NCBI GenBank assembly: GCA_035079385.1
Contig: JAVHKY010000071.1
Coordinates: 808,001-872,000 of the forward strand
Length of the DNA: 64,000 nucleotides
Source: Aspidiotus rigidus
Lineage: Eukaryota; Arthropoda; Insecta; Hemiptera; Diaspididae
Reading direction: 5' to 3'
In this document: positions 8,388 to 18,221 of the stretch, one piece after another
How the letters are laid out: every line of letters starts with the position of its first letter
How positions within the stretch are numbered: the first letter of the stretch is position 1
The notes under the pieces: model-generated
Seen by the model: only the letters and a program-made list of their open reading frames with translations
Told to the model about the DNA's origin: nothing
Databases searched by the model: none
Position numbers and translations under genes: made by a program

Positions 8388-11072
8388 GCGCGCCCCGCCC
8401 AAGCTTCCTCTACACGTCAAACCACAAAAATCCTCACATGGAATGCTAATGGCCTCTTGGCACGCAAGATTGAACTAACGCAATTCATGAATACTGAAAA
8501 AATTGACATAGCACTGATATCAGAATCTCACCTCACGTCAAGATCGTATGCTGAAATAAGGAATTACAAGCTATATACATGCAACCACCCAAAAGATGCA
8601 GCGCATGGAGGAGCTGCCCTCTATATCCGGAACACCATACCACATCATGAAATCAGCTCCTACTGCACCGAACCCATCCAAGCAGCAGGCATATCCACTA
8701 GGCTCCACTGTGGCACTGAGCTTGTCATTGCTTCGGTTTATAGTCCGCCAAAACACAAAATTACTGCCGATCAGTACACTCACTTTTTCAATCATCTAGG
8801 AAGCAAATGGATCATTGGTGGTGATTTTAATGCCAAGCATCCTTACTGGGGATCTCGCACTACTACAACTAAAGGCCGCCAATTATGGAAGGCCACAGCT
8901 GACGCAAACGCAAAATGCCTCTCCAATGGTAAACCAACACACTGGCCCAGCGATCCTGACAAAATACCAGACTGCATTGACTTTTTTATCACAAGCGCAG
9001 TATCAGTCAACAATACTGAAATTGTGAACATTGATGACCTGTCCTCAGACCACTCGCCACTTATCCTAACTCTTAGCAATTCCATTATACGCAAACAGAT
9101 GGCTCCTAAACTTACTAACAAACATACGGACTGGGATGCTTTCCGTGATGGTGTGAACAACAATGTTAACCTCCGCATACGCCTGAAATCGCCACACAAA
9201 CTAGAGGAAGCAGTTGATTCCTTCACAAAACTACTTCAACATGAAGCAAAATCGGCCACACCCATGAATTTTCAAGGACAACACTATCATGCGTGCTATC
9301 CCAAGGAAATCCTGGACTTGGTCCAGAAACGTAGGAAAGCAAGACACCGTTGGCAGCTATCGCGCAACCCTCTGCACAAGCAGGCATTTAATAACCTCTG
9401 TAAACTGGTCAAAACCCGTATCTGTGAGCACAACAATGATTCCTTCAATCACTTTGTAACCACTCTGGGAGCCACAGAAGCCACTGATTATTCACTCTGG
9501 AAGGTAGCTCGTTCGTTAAATAAACCACCAGACTACATTTCTCCATTGAAACGACCAAATAATACTTGGGCGAGATCTGATAAAGAGAAGGCTGAAGTCT
9601 TTGCCGAACACCTTGAGCAAAGATTCCAACCTAATGATATTGCCACTGATATCTCTCCTGACCTCTACCAAGCAGAGGAGCAAGTAGTTGACTTATTCTC
9701 TCCGAGTGAAATCAAAGCTATGATTAAAAAGAAACTTAACCCTAAGAGAGCGCCAGGACACGATCAAATCTCGGCTCGTGTTCTACAAGAGCTGCCACGC
9801 AAAGGCCTGGTAATGTTAACCTACTTATATAATGCAGTACTAAGACTGCAATATGTACCAAAACAGTGGAAGTTGGCGAGGATAATCATGATTCCTAAAG
9901 AGGGTAAACCGCCAGAAATAGCCAGCTCGCATCGTCCAATATCCCTGCTTTCAGTACTTTCCAAACTATTTGAGAAGCTTTACATGAGGCGCTTACTGAA
10001 AATAGTTGAAAACAAGAACTTAATCCCAGACCACCAGTTTGGATTCAGGAAGAGGCACTCTACCATTGAACAGGTCCATCGTGTTGGAGCAGCAATTAGA
10101 AAGACACTGGAAGAGAAAAAGTTTTGCCCATCCATATTTCTGGATGTTAGTCAAGCCTTCGACCGAGTATGGATGCCCGGGCTCCTCCACAAAATCAGTA
10201 AACACTTTCCAACTTGTCATGTGCAAATTATATCTTCTTACCTTAGCGACAGAAGATTCTATGTTCACTATGGAGAAGCTGACTCTTCTGACAAGCCAAT
10301 AGCAGCGGGTGTACCACAGGGCAGTGTTCTTGGTCCCCTGTTGTATACACTATATACTGCTGACATTCCAGAGCAGGGGGACTCCACCCTGGCCACATTT
10401 GCAGACGATACCGCTATACTTGCTACGCATGAAGATTACACTGCTGCAGTCACCAATTTGCAGAGAGCTGTCAACAAAGTGAATGAATGGACTACCAGGT
10501 GGAAAATCCAAACAAATGCATCCAAGACTGTCCGTGTCGACTTTGCCCTCAGAAAGCATGGATATGACCCCACATATATAAATGACGAACCTGTACAGCG
10601 CGCTGACTGCACCCGATATTTAGGCTTACACTTGGACTGTAAGCTAAACTGGAAAGTGCATATAATCAAGAAAAAAGAGCAACTCAAACTCCGCTTTCGC
10701 ACTATGTTCTGGATGCTCAGAGCTAAGAGTCGGCTATCACTCCGGAACAAAAGGCTACTTTATATCATGATTCTTCGCCCCATTTGGACGTATGGAATAC
10801 CAATATGGGGCTCGGCAGCAAGTAGCAATATAGAGATCTTACAGCGATTCCAGAACAATGCACTCCGTAAAATCACAGGAGCTCCGTGGTATGTTACAAA
10901 CCAACAGTTGCACGAAGACCTGGCTCTGGAAACTGTGCAGCAAATCGCATCAAAAGCCACAACAAGGTACATCAAACGACTCCACGACCACTCAAACATA
11001 GAGGCACTTCAGCTACTGGAACAACCGTCAACCCAACGACTAAAGCGTAAGCCTATAGCGGGCATTGAATAG
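8385..11072 (+). CDS. LINE ORF2, endonuclease and reverse transcriptase
   Basis: An 895-residue protein that nicks the target and copies the element RNA by target-primed reverse transcription. The N-terminal apurinic-type endonuclease (residues ~15-230) shows N20, E47 (ISESHL), D147/N149 (GGDFNAKHPYWG) and S221-D222-H223. The reverse transcriptase (~490-770) shows the fingers motif SHRPISLLSVLSKLFE, motif A FLDVSQAFD (585-593), motif B GVPQGSVLGP (642-651) and FADD (672-675). There is no RNase H, which fits the Jockey clade and argues against the I clade. All expected catalytic residues are present and the frame is unbroken. The start is fixed by the overlap with the ORF1 stop. Confidence 0.93.
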   Translation: MARPAQASSTRQTTKILTWNANGLLARKIELTQFMNTEKIDIALISESHLTSRSYAEIRNYKLYTCNHPKDAAHGGAALYIRNTIPHHEISSYCTEPIQAAGISTRLHCGTELVIASVYSPPKHKITADQYTHFFNHLGSKWIIGGDFNAKHPYWGSRTTTTKGRQLWKATADANAKCLSNGKPTHWPSDPDKIPDCIDFFITSAVSVNNTEIVNIDDLSSDHSPLILTLSNSIIRKQMAPKLTNKHTDWDAFRDGVNNNVNLRIRLKSPHKLEEAVDSFTKLLQHEAKSATPMNFQGQHYHACYPKEILDLVQKRRKARHRWQLSRNPLHKQAFNNLCKLVKTRICEHNNDSFNHFVTTLGATEATDYSLWKVARSLNKPPDYISPLKRPNNTWARSDKEKAEVFAEHLEQRFQPNDIATDISPDLYQAEEQVVDLFSPSEIKAMIKKKLNPKRAPGHDQISARVLQELPRKGLVMLTYLYNAVLRLQYVPKQWKLARIIMIPKEGKPPEIASSHRPISLLSVLSKLFEKLYMRRLLKIVENKNLIPDHQFGFRKRHSTIEQVHRVGAAIRKTLEEKKFCPSIFLDVSQAFDRVWMPGLLHKISKHFPTCHVQIISSYLSDRRFYVHYGEADSSDKPIAAGVPQGSVLGPLLYTLYTADIPEQGDSTLATFADDTAILATHEDYTAAVTNLQRAVNKVNEWTTRWKIQTNASKTVRVDFALRKHGYDPTYINDEPVQRADCTRYLGLHLDCKLNWKVHIIKKKEQLKLRFRTMFWMLRAKSRLSLRNKRLLYIMILRPIWTYGIPIWGSAASSNIEILQRFQNNALRKITGAPWYVTNQQLHEDLALETVQQIASKATTRYIKRLHDHSNIEALQLLEQPSTQRLKRKPIAGIE

Positions 11073-11242
11073 TTACTTATTGTACTCAATGCAAATTCAT
11101 CTCCTAATATCAAGTTGTAGTAAAATAGTGGTTGCACTATTAGCTAAGTAAAGTTAATTATCCCATATCTGTCCTACCTATATGTAAATGCCATTAGGCA
11201 GTTCATGTATGATCTATTATATTAAAAAAAAAAAAAAAAAAA
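11073..11242 (+). other. LINE 3' UTR and poly(A) tail
   Basis: A 150-bp AT-rich trailer ends in an uninterrupted run of 19 A at 11224-11242. A poly(A) end is typical of Jockey-clade elements and marks the site where reverse transcription started. Confidence 0.8.
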
Positions 11243-11243
11243 G

Positions 11244-11484
11244 ATATATATGATAGGAGAGATACTTGGAAAAATTTCGACTCTCGATCAATATATTTCG
11301 AAGTTCCTAAAATAAGTCCAGGTCACTGATGACGTCCTATTTTATACTAGGTTTACAGTAGGTCTAGGGCTTCTTCATACTGGCTTTATGCTAGTCTAGG
11401 CTTGCTTGAATTCTCAATACCAAAACCAATTTGACTCATAAAACATGTTCCTTGCGTTCCTCATTCAACTTCGTTAAGAAAGCC
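11244..11484 (+). repeat. Family A repeat, 3' half (split by LINE)
   Basis: Continues the interrupted minisatellite (ATATATGATAGG ... CTTGGAAAAATTTCGACTCTCGA), then a CTAGG-rich stretch, then the family's 3' end with CATAAAACATGTTCCTTGCG and CTTCGTTAAGAAAGCC. It matches the 3' part of the copy near 21.4 kb. Confidence 0.8.
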
Positions 11485-11808
11485 TTAGTTTTTTTTTATG
11501 AAGGACCTGGCAAAAAACAAACGTTCCATTCATGGTGTATAGAATACTGCATATATTTTAACAACAGGGATGACGACAATTTCATTCTCGCTTATAATTG
11601 AGCGAGTTTAGAATCGACAAGGGACCTGATTTGATCGTCCGTATAATTCCCTGCCCTCTCCTCTCCCTTCCAGTAAATTGAGAGTGAAATGTGTGATCTG
11701 ACAATTTATATTGAAGCAAATACTGCACTAGTAAGTAGAGTGAAAAAACTCATGGCTTCTTTAATAGAGATAAACGAGGGATACAGGGAATTGTTTTATG
11801 AAAACACG

Positions 11809-11924
11809 AGGACTTGAAAAAATAATTGACTTGCGAGCCATTTATGATAGGAGGGTGGTTGCCAGCCGGTGGGTTGGTGGACATTTTTTTCGAGATAACT
11901 TCCGATAAAACGGGTTCCCTGTTA
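11809..11924 (-). repeat. Family A repeat, truncated copy
   Basis: Read on the minus strand it begins TTAACAGGGAACCCGTTTTATC, the family A 5' signature, and includes one unit with CCTATCATAAATGGCTCG. The 3' part of the family is missing. Confidence 0.6.
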
Positions 11925-12372
11925 ACAAACCGAGAACTTTTCAGCTCATATACATTCGAGACTATATATTGGCTTACGTAAATATTGTCCAAAAAAGGTT
12001 TTATAACGTCTACAAAATCTGAAATTTGCCCATACTCTAAATAAGACCAACTAAATAAAAATTACGAACCCTCGAAGCGGATGCGGAATGAACGAAGGAC
12101 TGCGCGGAAGCCGGGAAAAGATTTAAAACAAGTGCGGTATAACGAAAGGAGCGAAAGCGTGTACAGACTACCCAATGTTAATGACTGAACGGAGAGGAGT
12201 TACTTGTATAATCTTTAATAGAGAGATTTGTACAGAGAAAAATAAATGTAATCGAAACTACAAGTCTGCAGCTTGAGAGATAAGTGAACGCCGCGCTACA
12301 TAATGAGCGCTTGAAGTGCAAGATCGGTTGCATCAGGCTATCGCAAAGGCGTTCCGACTTTCACTTAGGTAT

Positions 12373-12506
12373 GTGTTGTATACTCCGTTCACGTTAAGAA
12401 AGTATAGAAAGTAGTACCTTGAGAACGGAGCGCTCCACGTAATTTCAAACTACCGTTCCGTTCTCGAGGTACACTTTCTATCCTTTCTCAGCGCGAACAG
12501 AGTATA
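12373..12506. repeat. Foldback with ~50-bp arms
   Basis: TACTCCGTTCACGTTAAGAA and the following bases up to GAGAACGGA pair with TCCGTTCTCGAGGTACACTT and the bases up to AACAGAGTA, with a few mismatches and a spacer of about 30 bp. The arms are GC-richer than the surroundings. It is probably a MITE-type hairpin. Confidence 0.55.
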
Positions 12507-12893
12507 GTGGTAACAAGTACTGCCGCGAGTCCGCGGCTACACTGTATTATATAAAGTTACGATCTTCGATAACGACTTTAGTGCAAACGCGAAAAATTCT
12601 AATTTCAGATACGGTTTTGGACCTTTGCCGCGCGTGTGTTAATAATCAATACGAGAAATTAATTCCGTGATTTTACGGGACACGTTCTCCAATAATAGAG
12701 GAATTATAAGAACTTCGCAAATTATAATAATTCCTCTGTTACTAGTGTTGATAAATAGTCATGCAATATGTTCAAATAACCTTTTGGCATAAACACAAAG
12801 TTTCAACTCGTGAAATCGTATTGTAGGTATCAGCAGGCGAATTATCATATTATTTCAATTTCTTTCGAGTGCCTACAATTAATGTTAGGCAAT

Positions 12894-13135
12894 CTTTGAC
12901 TATATACCTCTTATGGACTGAGCCAAGACGACGTTTACCCGTGGAAAGATATGATAAGAAAATAAGATGCGGAGGACTTAACATAGGCGACGCGGTTGAT
13001 TGCGGAGGGAGGAGAAGCTGTTACTCCTCCGCACACTCACCCGCGCTGCCTTCCTCACGCTGTACATGTTTCCACGCTCGTTTAGCATTGCGGTATATGG
13101 ACGAAGCTCAGTCCATAAGAGGTATATAGTCAAAG
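12894..13135. repeat. CG-rich foldback element, family C copy 1
   Basis: A 30-bp perfect inverted repeat (12894-12923 and 13106-13135, containing GACTATATACCTCTTATGG) encloses a CG-rich centre with CACCCGCGCTGCCTTC at 13038. The open frame across it is a by-product of the palindrome. The element at 56239-56501 has the same design and core. Confidence 0.65.
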
Positions 13136-13254
13136 TAGGCAATGCGTTTTGGATCACCAGAACGTCCGTTGAGAAGAAAGACCGCAGAAGAGAAGAGATA
13201 GCGAATCATCTGTCACAACAGCAACGCAGCAATGTAGGTGGAAATTTTGAAATC

Positions 13255-13515
13255 TTCTATATTACTAAAAACCATATTGACCCTTCACACCTCATTCCTG
13301 ATTTGCCCGATACAATTTAGCTGGAAAATAGCTAAAATCGAATCAAGAGGCAAAACCGAAAATTATTAGTGGTTATCAAAATGCAATAATCCATTATCAT
13401 AATTGTTAATTGAGGCATTTCATTTTCTTTTTGCCTAAATAACATGAAGAATTTCCCTCCCTTCACTGCTCATTCCTGATTGCCCGACACAATTTAGTTA
13501 AAATTAAAAAATAGC
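13255..13515 (+). repeat. Direct repeat of ~60 bp
   Basis: CTCATTCCTGATT(T)GCCCGA(T/C)ACAATTTAG followed by AAAATAGC occurs twice, near 13290-13330 and 13465-13520. Function unknown; it could be the trace of a tandem duplication. Confidence 0.4.
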
Positions 13516-13814
13516 CAAACCAAATATCACGTGTATTCTATTACTACGGGGCGTTTCAAAAGTAAGATCACACTGTCTGGAAATGAAAGGAAAAGTGGCA
13601 GCACTGCTTCGCGCAAATGATATGATGTTTACTAGGCTTGTAGAAATTCAGACCAGTCAATATTTACAATCGAATAACGATGACTGCGAGTACGTTTGTT
13701 TCATCCAATTTTTAAAATCCAAGCGACTGCGAAGCTCGTTCTGTAATTAAGTTTTTATAATACATGAAGCGAAAGTGCTGCGTATCGTGTTCGTTTTTCG
13801 TAGCGAAAGCAAAA

Positions 13815-14171
13815 CATTGGGATGTTAACCTAAATTGCGTAAGTTGGTTGCCGTGTTCGAAGATGTGGGGGATAATCTTAACGTACCATGCTTCATGATG
13901 CGGAATTTGCAATTTTCAAACACGATTTGAATGATTACAATTTGTATTATCGAAAAATTATCTCCTATAATTCGTTTAAACACTTTAAGAGAATCGATAA
14001 CTGAAGAAGTAATCCTACTAATGAAGTATTGAGTCACCTTCGACTAATTGAAAATCTCGATTCTCATGGCCAAATACATTGAATGTGAAATCGTCACCCA
14101 GAAATTTGAGCGAGTGCGGCGAGAGAGGAAGGTGATTCTAGCGCTACCGAACATAGGTTAACATCCCAATG
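13815..14171. repeat. MITE-like element with CATTGGGATGTTAACCTA ends
   Basis: CATTGGGATGTTAACCTA at 13815-13832 is matched by its exact reverse complement at 14154-14171, giving a 357-bp element with 18-bp perfect TIRs. There is no coding capacity. A clear target duplication was not found. Confidence 0.6.
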
Positions 14172-14350
14172 CCGTTATCAGAACCGTGGCGAAAACGTTT
14201 TACCAGTGGCGAAAATCAAGTCAGTGGTGCCATTCGAAAAATTTGTAGACATTCTTTTTGAACGATAACCAATTTAAATTATTGTAGGCCTAAGTGTTCC
14301 TTTCACTACATGTAAAAAGTACTGTTTGTAATTGAGGACCTATCTGTACA

Positions 14351-14560
14351 AAGGGCGTCCGTGAAGAAAAATTCATTACAGAAAAATCAGTTTGAAGTTT
14401 CAGTTCAAGATATTTCCGCAACAACGAGTTTAATCAAAAAAATGGTAATGATGAAAATTGAAGAGCAACACTTCTTTTATAAAAAACGATCATCACATTT
14501 TGAATACATCCAGAAACGAACAAAGTAGAGACCATTGAAAATATGACAACGGACGCCCTT
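14351..14560. repeat. Short inverted-repeat element with GGGCGTCCGT ends
   Basis: AAGGGCGTCCGT at 14351-14362 faces ACGGACGCCCTT at 14549-14560. A third copy of the same 12-mer in the left-hand orientation lies at 14661. It is likely a MITE relic; the third copy may be the end of a second, truncated element. Confidence 0.45.
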
Positions 14561-14627
14561 CTTGCTAAGATGGAAAAAATTGTGGGCTTAAAAAAAAAAA
14601 AAAAAAATTATGAAAGATAATCTATGA

Positions 14628-15089
14628 TCTGAAACGCACGAAAATCGAGGTCTCCGCAAAAAGGGCGTCCGTAGACCCGCGTTTTACAACCTCACCACTG
14701 TCAAGAGGTTGTTTGTGAGACTGAAGGATCCCATACCGGTTGATGAAAGGAGTGGTGTTTATAAGATGGAATGTGAGGATTGTGGAGGCTTTTATATTGG
14801 TGAGACCAGCCGCCAGATGAAAGTTAGAGTAGCTGAGCACCTGAAGTCTTGGAAGGAGTCAGCTTTCGCTGATCATTTGATTAACAGTGGCCACAGTTTC
14901 CGCGAGGGATCCGAAAAGCTCCTCCATAAGGAGAATTCCTACCGTAAACGTATCGCCCTCGAGAATATAGAGATACTGCGTCACCTCAACACTGACGGTA
15001 TCACTATACTCAACTCGTATATTCCGGAAGATGGCTTGATCGAACAGGTTTATGATTCACACCGTGATTTCTCGTTCGGACGATCTTAA
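14628..15089 (+). pseudogene. Penelope-like element fragment with GIY-YIG nuclease
   Basis: The open frame runs from 14628 to TAA at 15087. It encodes a GIY-YIG endonuclease domain: SGVYKMECEDCGGFYIGET, with GVY and YIG as the two signature triplets and a CEDC zinc-binding pair, followed by the conserved R-x-x-EHL and an ADHLINSGHSF segment. Penelope-like retroelements carry this domain C-terminal to the reverse transcriptase. Here the RT is missing, so the copy is 5'-truncated, consistent with incomplete reverse transcription. The GIY-YIG part itself has no stop or frameshift. There is no natural ATG at the start of the conserved region. Confidence 0.75.
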
Positions 15090-15134
15090 TACCTCTTCCT
15101 TCTCATTCGTTCGTCAGTTGCTTTCATTTCAGGT

Positions 15135-15163
15135 TTGAAGATGGTTGTTTAACCGAAAGCGCT
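15135..15163 (+). ncRNA. Decayed hammerhead-like motif after Penelope ORF
   Basis: Forty-six bases after the GIY-YIG stop lie TTGAAGA, a clean stem II (GGTT-GTTT-AACC) and GAAA. This matches the hammerhead core except for one base (TTGAAGA for CTGAAGA) and loss of the NUH cleavage triplet. The position, directly after a Penelope ORF, fits the known association of these elements with hammerhead motifs. Confidence 0.4.
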
Positions 15164-15984
15164 CCCTTCGTTTTTATTTTCTGCGGTTTGCATTTGTTTA
15201 CTCTCCCCTTGGAGTATTCGTTTTTTCGTTTATGATGGATAGCCGTAACCTTAAGGAACGGATTCGTTTAATCGATCCTGACCTGGTTGACTCTAGCCAG
15301 GTGCTTTATAGTCATTAATTCTTTCTGAAAAGCGGCTCGACTCAATGGAATATGAGTCAAGCGATGTATTAGGCTATTAAACGTAGCAACTTTGTGGGCA
15401 ACAGGTACGAATGACGACCCGTGGATAAACAGGATATGTTTTCAAGTACAAGTAATTATTATTTTCATGAATTAATGCTGTTGGGATATGAGATTTCTCA
15501 TCCTCCCAGTTACAAGCTAACAGCCCAAACGATTAACGTTCTTCAAGTGCTGCGCTCTTGTGGGTACCTGACCAGTTCCCCGGACAACGCATGCCATGTA
15601 AAGTACTGTGCTTACGGATGAACAGTTCAACCAGACGAATCATAATGGTTGATAAACTCGACCGTGAAGGAGCTAACGAAAGTAACGACGTTTCCGAATC
15701 TCACAAATGAATTCAATTATTTATTGTGGGACGTTAATTTTTTTTTATGTGAGAGCTTGTAATAGGCCTAATTGCAAATTGTACTTGTAAGTTGTAATCT
15801 ATTTTTTCTGTAGAGATAACATAGGCCGACCCTCTTAACACCTCGTGCAACGCACGGGGTGCTTGTTTATGGACTTGAAAAACTCCAGGCTATATCCCCC
15901 ATGAGTACATTTAGTCGGAAAATTTCTTTTAGCCCGATACGGGGACTTGTCTCACTATTTATTGAGCAACCTTTGTAACCAATT

Positions 15985-16296
15985 TTTTTTTTTTTTAATT
16001 TCCTAGTCCTACAACTCTGATATGATTTGTAATTTTTTCAAATGTTGATGTATTGTACTTTACATGTCAAAAAATATTAATGTGAACACTTGCTCTTGAT
16101 ACAATGTCTGGTTTGTGAGAAATCTCAAATTGAAGTGTGAACATCTAATCAGAGAGAAATGGTGTTCCTGTCAGTGGGCAATGAGCATCCTTTTCTCATT
16201 GCAGTTCACAAATTAGGAAATTTGCAAATACTCAAGCTAGCAATATTTTGTAGTATTAAACTTCCGCTAGTCGCTTTCGTCATGAAAAGCAAAGGC
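15985..16296 (+). repeat. Family B repeat copy 1, left part
   Basis: Matches 52175-52425 along its length (CTCTGATATG, then GAGAAATCTCAAATTGAAG, then AGTCGCTTTCGTCAT). It breaks off at a TA and resumes at 18222 after a 1.9-kb insertion. It has no coding capacity. Confidence 0.7.
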
Positions 16297-16756
16297 TACA
16301 CACATAGAAAAGTTGGCTACTCATTGCTGTAAATATTCAGCAAAAATGGGACAGTAAGCAAATTCAGTAGAGAATGCTCCTAAAAACAGTACACAGTACT
16401 AGAAACTTGAAGACTGTCTCCCGAGCTATTCAGTAATGGTTCTCTTTTCGTCGGGTACTCATTACCGAATGTTGTTGAATAGTTCACAAACGTTGTTGAT
16501 TAGTTCACCTACGTGCCTATGTTAATCAGTAGCTACTACTGAAAAGTTGGGGACTCATTGCTGAACATTGAGTATTGGTTGCTGAACTTATTCACTACAA
16601 TTTATCTATCGTTTTCATTTTTTTTTTTTTTCATTTTTTTTCAATTATTTAATATTAATTAAGATTAATATTAAATTGTTTACCTAGTATGAATAAAAAT
16701 AATGTCAAAAAGGAGGAAAAAAAATGTCACACATTACCAGTATTCGATCCTCTCAT

Positions 16757-16842
16757 GACCGAAGGAAGATTCGAACCCGGGTCTCCGGTATCGTAGTACC
16801 TATTTTCCTAACGACCCTAACCACTAACCTACGGGGACCTAA
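16757..16842 (-). repeat. tRNA-derived SINE or tRNA pseudogene
   Basis: On the minus strand the sequence runs GGTCCCCGTAGGTTAGTGG (tRNA 5' end and A box), then an anticodon-arm-sized interval, then the B box GGGTTCGAATC at 16768-16778, at tRNA-like spacing. The acceptor and T stems do not pair well, so it is not a working tRNA. It is followed on the minus strand by T-rich sequence. It lies inside the 1.9-kb TA element. Confidence 0.5.
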
Positions 16843-17214
16843 CGATGATTTTGATAGAATTTTGATATTGAAGCGCACGATTAAAACTTCGTAAATTTTA
16901 ACGGTGATTGGATTGAATTGTGTTTAGTAATTTGCTTCTTAATTACATTCGAGTATATTTATTTGTGACGGCTTCACGCTCGTTTTTATCTCGACAACAA
17001 TAATTCACAAATGGGACTGTGCTATATAGGAAAAACTGATTAAGTATAGGATGAATTTGAAATTAATTGCGAGGAAAATTGTAAATTCTCAGGCTAGATT
17101 AATTAATTTGATTTTGATTGTGTAAATTTGAGATTAACAAATAGCCTTTGTCAGAGGAAGTCATGGTTTGTTCACAAAAAATTAAGGATCGATAGAAGTA
17201 CGTTCAGTATATTT

Positions 17215-17411
17215 CAGCGTGTCTAACAAATTCAAATTTGCCAAATTTATACCTTTTCCATGAATTTTTTCACGAAGAATACTTTTTTCAAGAGATGATT
17301 ATTTCGGTCACAACGCAATTAAAGAGAATTTTTAATTTTTTGGGAAAAATTAATTGAATAGAATATGAATTCATGACTTTTCCATGACTTTCATGACCGG
17401 TAGACACACTG
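17215..17411. repeat. CAG-GTGTCTA MITE, copy 1
   Basis: Starts CAGCGTGTCTAAC and ends GGTAGACACACTG, with TTTTCCATGACTTT-type sequence inside. The element at 28656-28955 has the same kind of ends. It is nested in the 1.9-kb TA element. No coding capacity. Confidence 0.5.
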
Positions 17412-18221
17412 TAATTAGATCAGATTTTTTCCTGCGATTCATGTACACGTATGATCCACAATAATTTGGATCATTTTGTAGTAGGTATTTTACGAATTTG
17501 TCAACGAGTTGATATTAATAACAATGTTCGCGCGAAAACGCTGATTTTGATAATATTTACGACAACATGTCCTGCGCACAACAGTACGCAGTGCTGATTA
17601 GAACGCTGTCAGTACTGAAAATTAAGTAGCCGTTTCCCAACGTTGGCTAATCATTCCCCAACATGCAGATCAAAACATTTAGTTTATCGTCCGGGAACCA
17701 GTCCCATAAAAAGGAGAATCAGTAGCCTGCAGTGAGAGAATAATTGCAGAACGTGTAGCAATCATTACTGAAACCACTCTCAGCAATGAGTACACAATTA
17801 GTGTGAGAACGAGTCCCGTCAATAAAGTGAATCATTGTACAATTTGCAGCAATAATTCCCGAAAAAACTTTTAGAACTGTGCAATCAGTACCCAACATAT
17901 GGTAATTGTTACCCACAGTTTATTCAGGAATGGGCCCCGAATAAGTGGAGAACCGTTTCATAAATTGTAGTAGATAGTACTCTAAATGGTGTACCCAGTA
18001 CTGGATTATGGGTAATGATTCGACAATCGAATGATTGCGTTCACTTTCAGCACTGAGTCTCTTATTTTCAGTAGACATTAGTAATTTCTTGGTAAACATT
18101 CACGAATTATCTCATCGCGTGGAATGTTAGGGACTCATTACTGAAAATGGGTAATGCCTCCTAAAAAATCAGTATTGAATACTAAACGCGCAGCAATAAG
18201 TCTTCATCATTTCTATGTGTG

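Larger units (their letters stand above)
6392..11243 (+). mobile_element. Full-length Jockey-like non-LTR retrotransposon
   Basis: About 4.85 kb: 5' UTR (6392-6912), gag-like ORF1, endonuclease/RT ORF2, a short 3' UTR and a run of 19 A (11224-11242). ATATATATG is present on both sides (6383-6391 and 11244-11252), a 9-bp target duplication. The joined flanks reconstitute an uninterrupted family A unit, which places the 5' boundary independently. Both ORFs are open with catalytic residues present, so this copy may be recent and could be competent. A second, 15-bp match to the 3' flank at 6697-6711 was considered and judged coincidental because the sequence before it is not family A. Confidence 0.85.
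16299..18221. mobile_element. 1.9-kb TA-target DNA transposon, non-autonomous
   Basis: Perfect 12-bp TIRs CACACATAGAAA / TTTCTATGTGTG are flanked by TA on both sides. The uninterrupted family B copy at 52.4 kb has a single TA at this place (GGGTAACCTTTG), so the target duplication is TA. TIR similarity continues inward for about 20 bp (CATTGCTG / CAGCAATAAG). Both ends contain many copies of a motif like ACTCATTACTGAA or its complement, possibly transposase-binding sites. No ORF longer than about 65 codons exists. TA targeting suggests the Tc1/mariner superfamily, although the many subterminal motifs are unusual. Confidence 0.75.

Noticed and set aside
12869..13320. Open frames across the foldback at 12.9-13.1 kb
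   Set aside because: They follow from a CG-rich palindrome lacking stops; no domain is present.
13548..13700. GGGGCGTTTCAAAAGTAAGATC as the start of a mariner-type element
   Set aside because: The following sequence has no recognisable transposase and no partner repeat was seen.
15840..15862. CCTCGTGCAACGCACGGGG as a Helitron 3' hairpin
   Set aside because: A hairpin exists, but no CTRR end follows and no 5' TC end could be paired with it.
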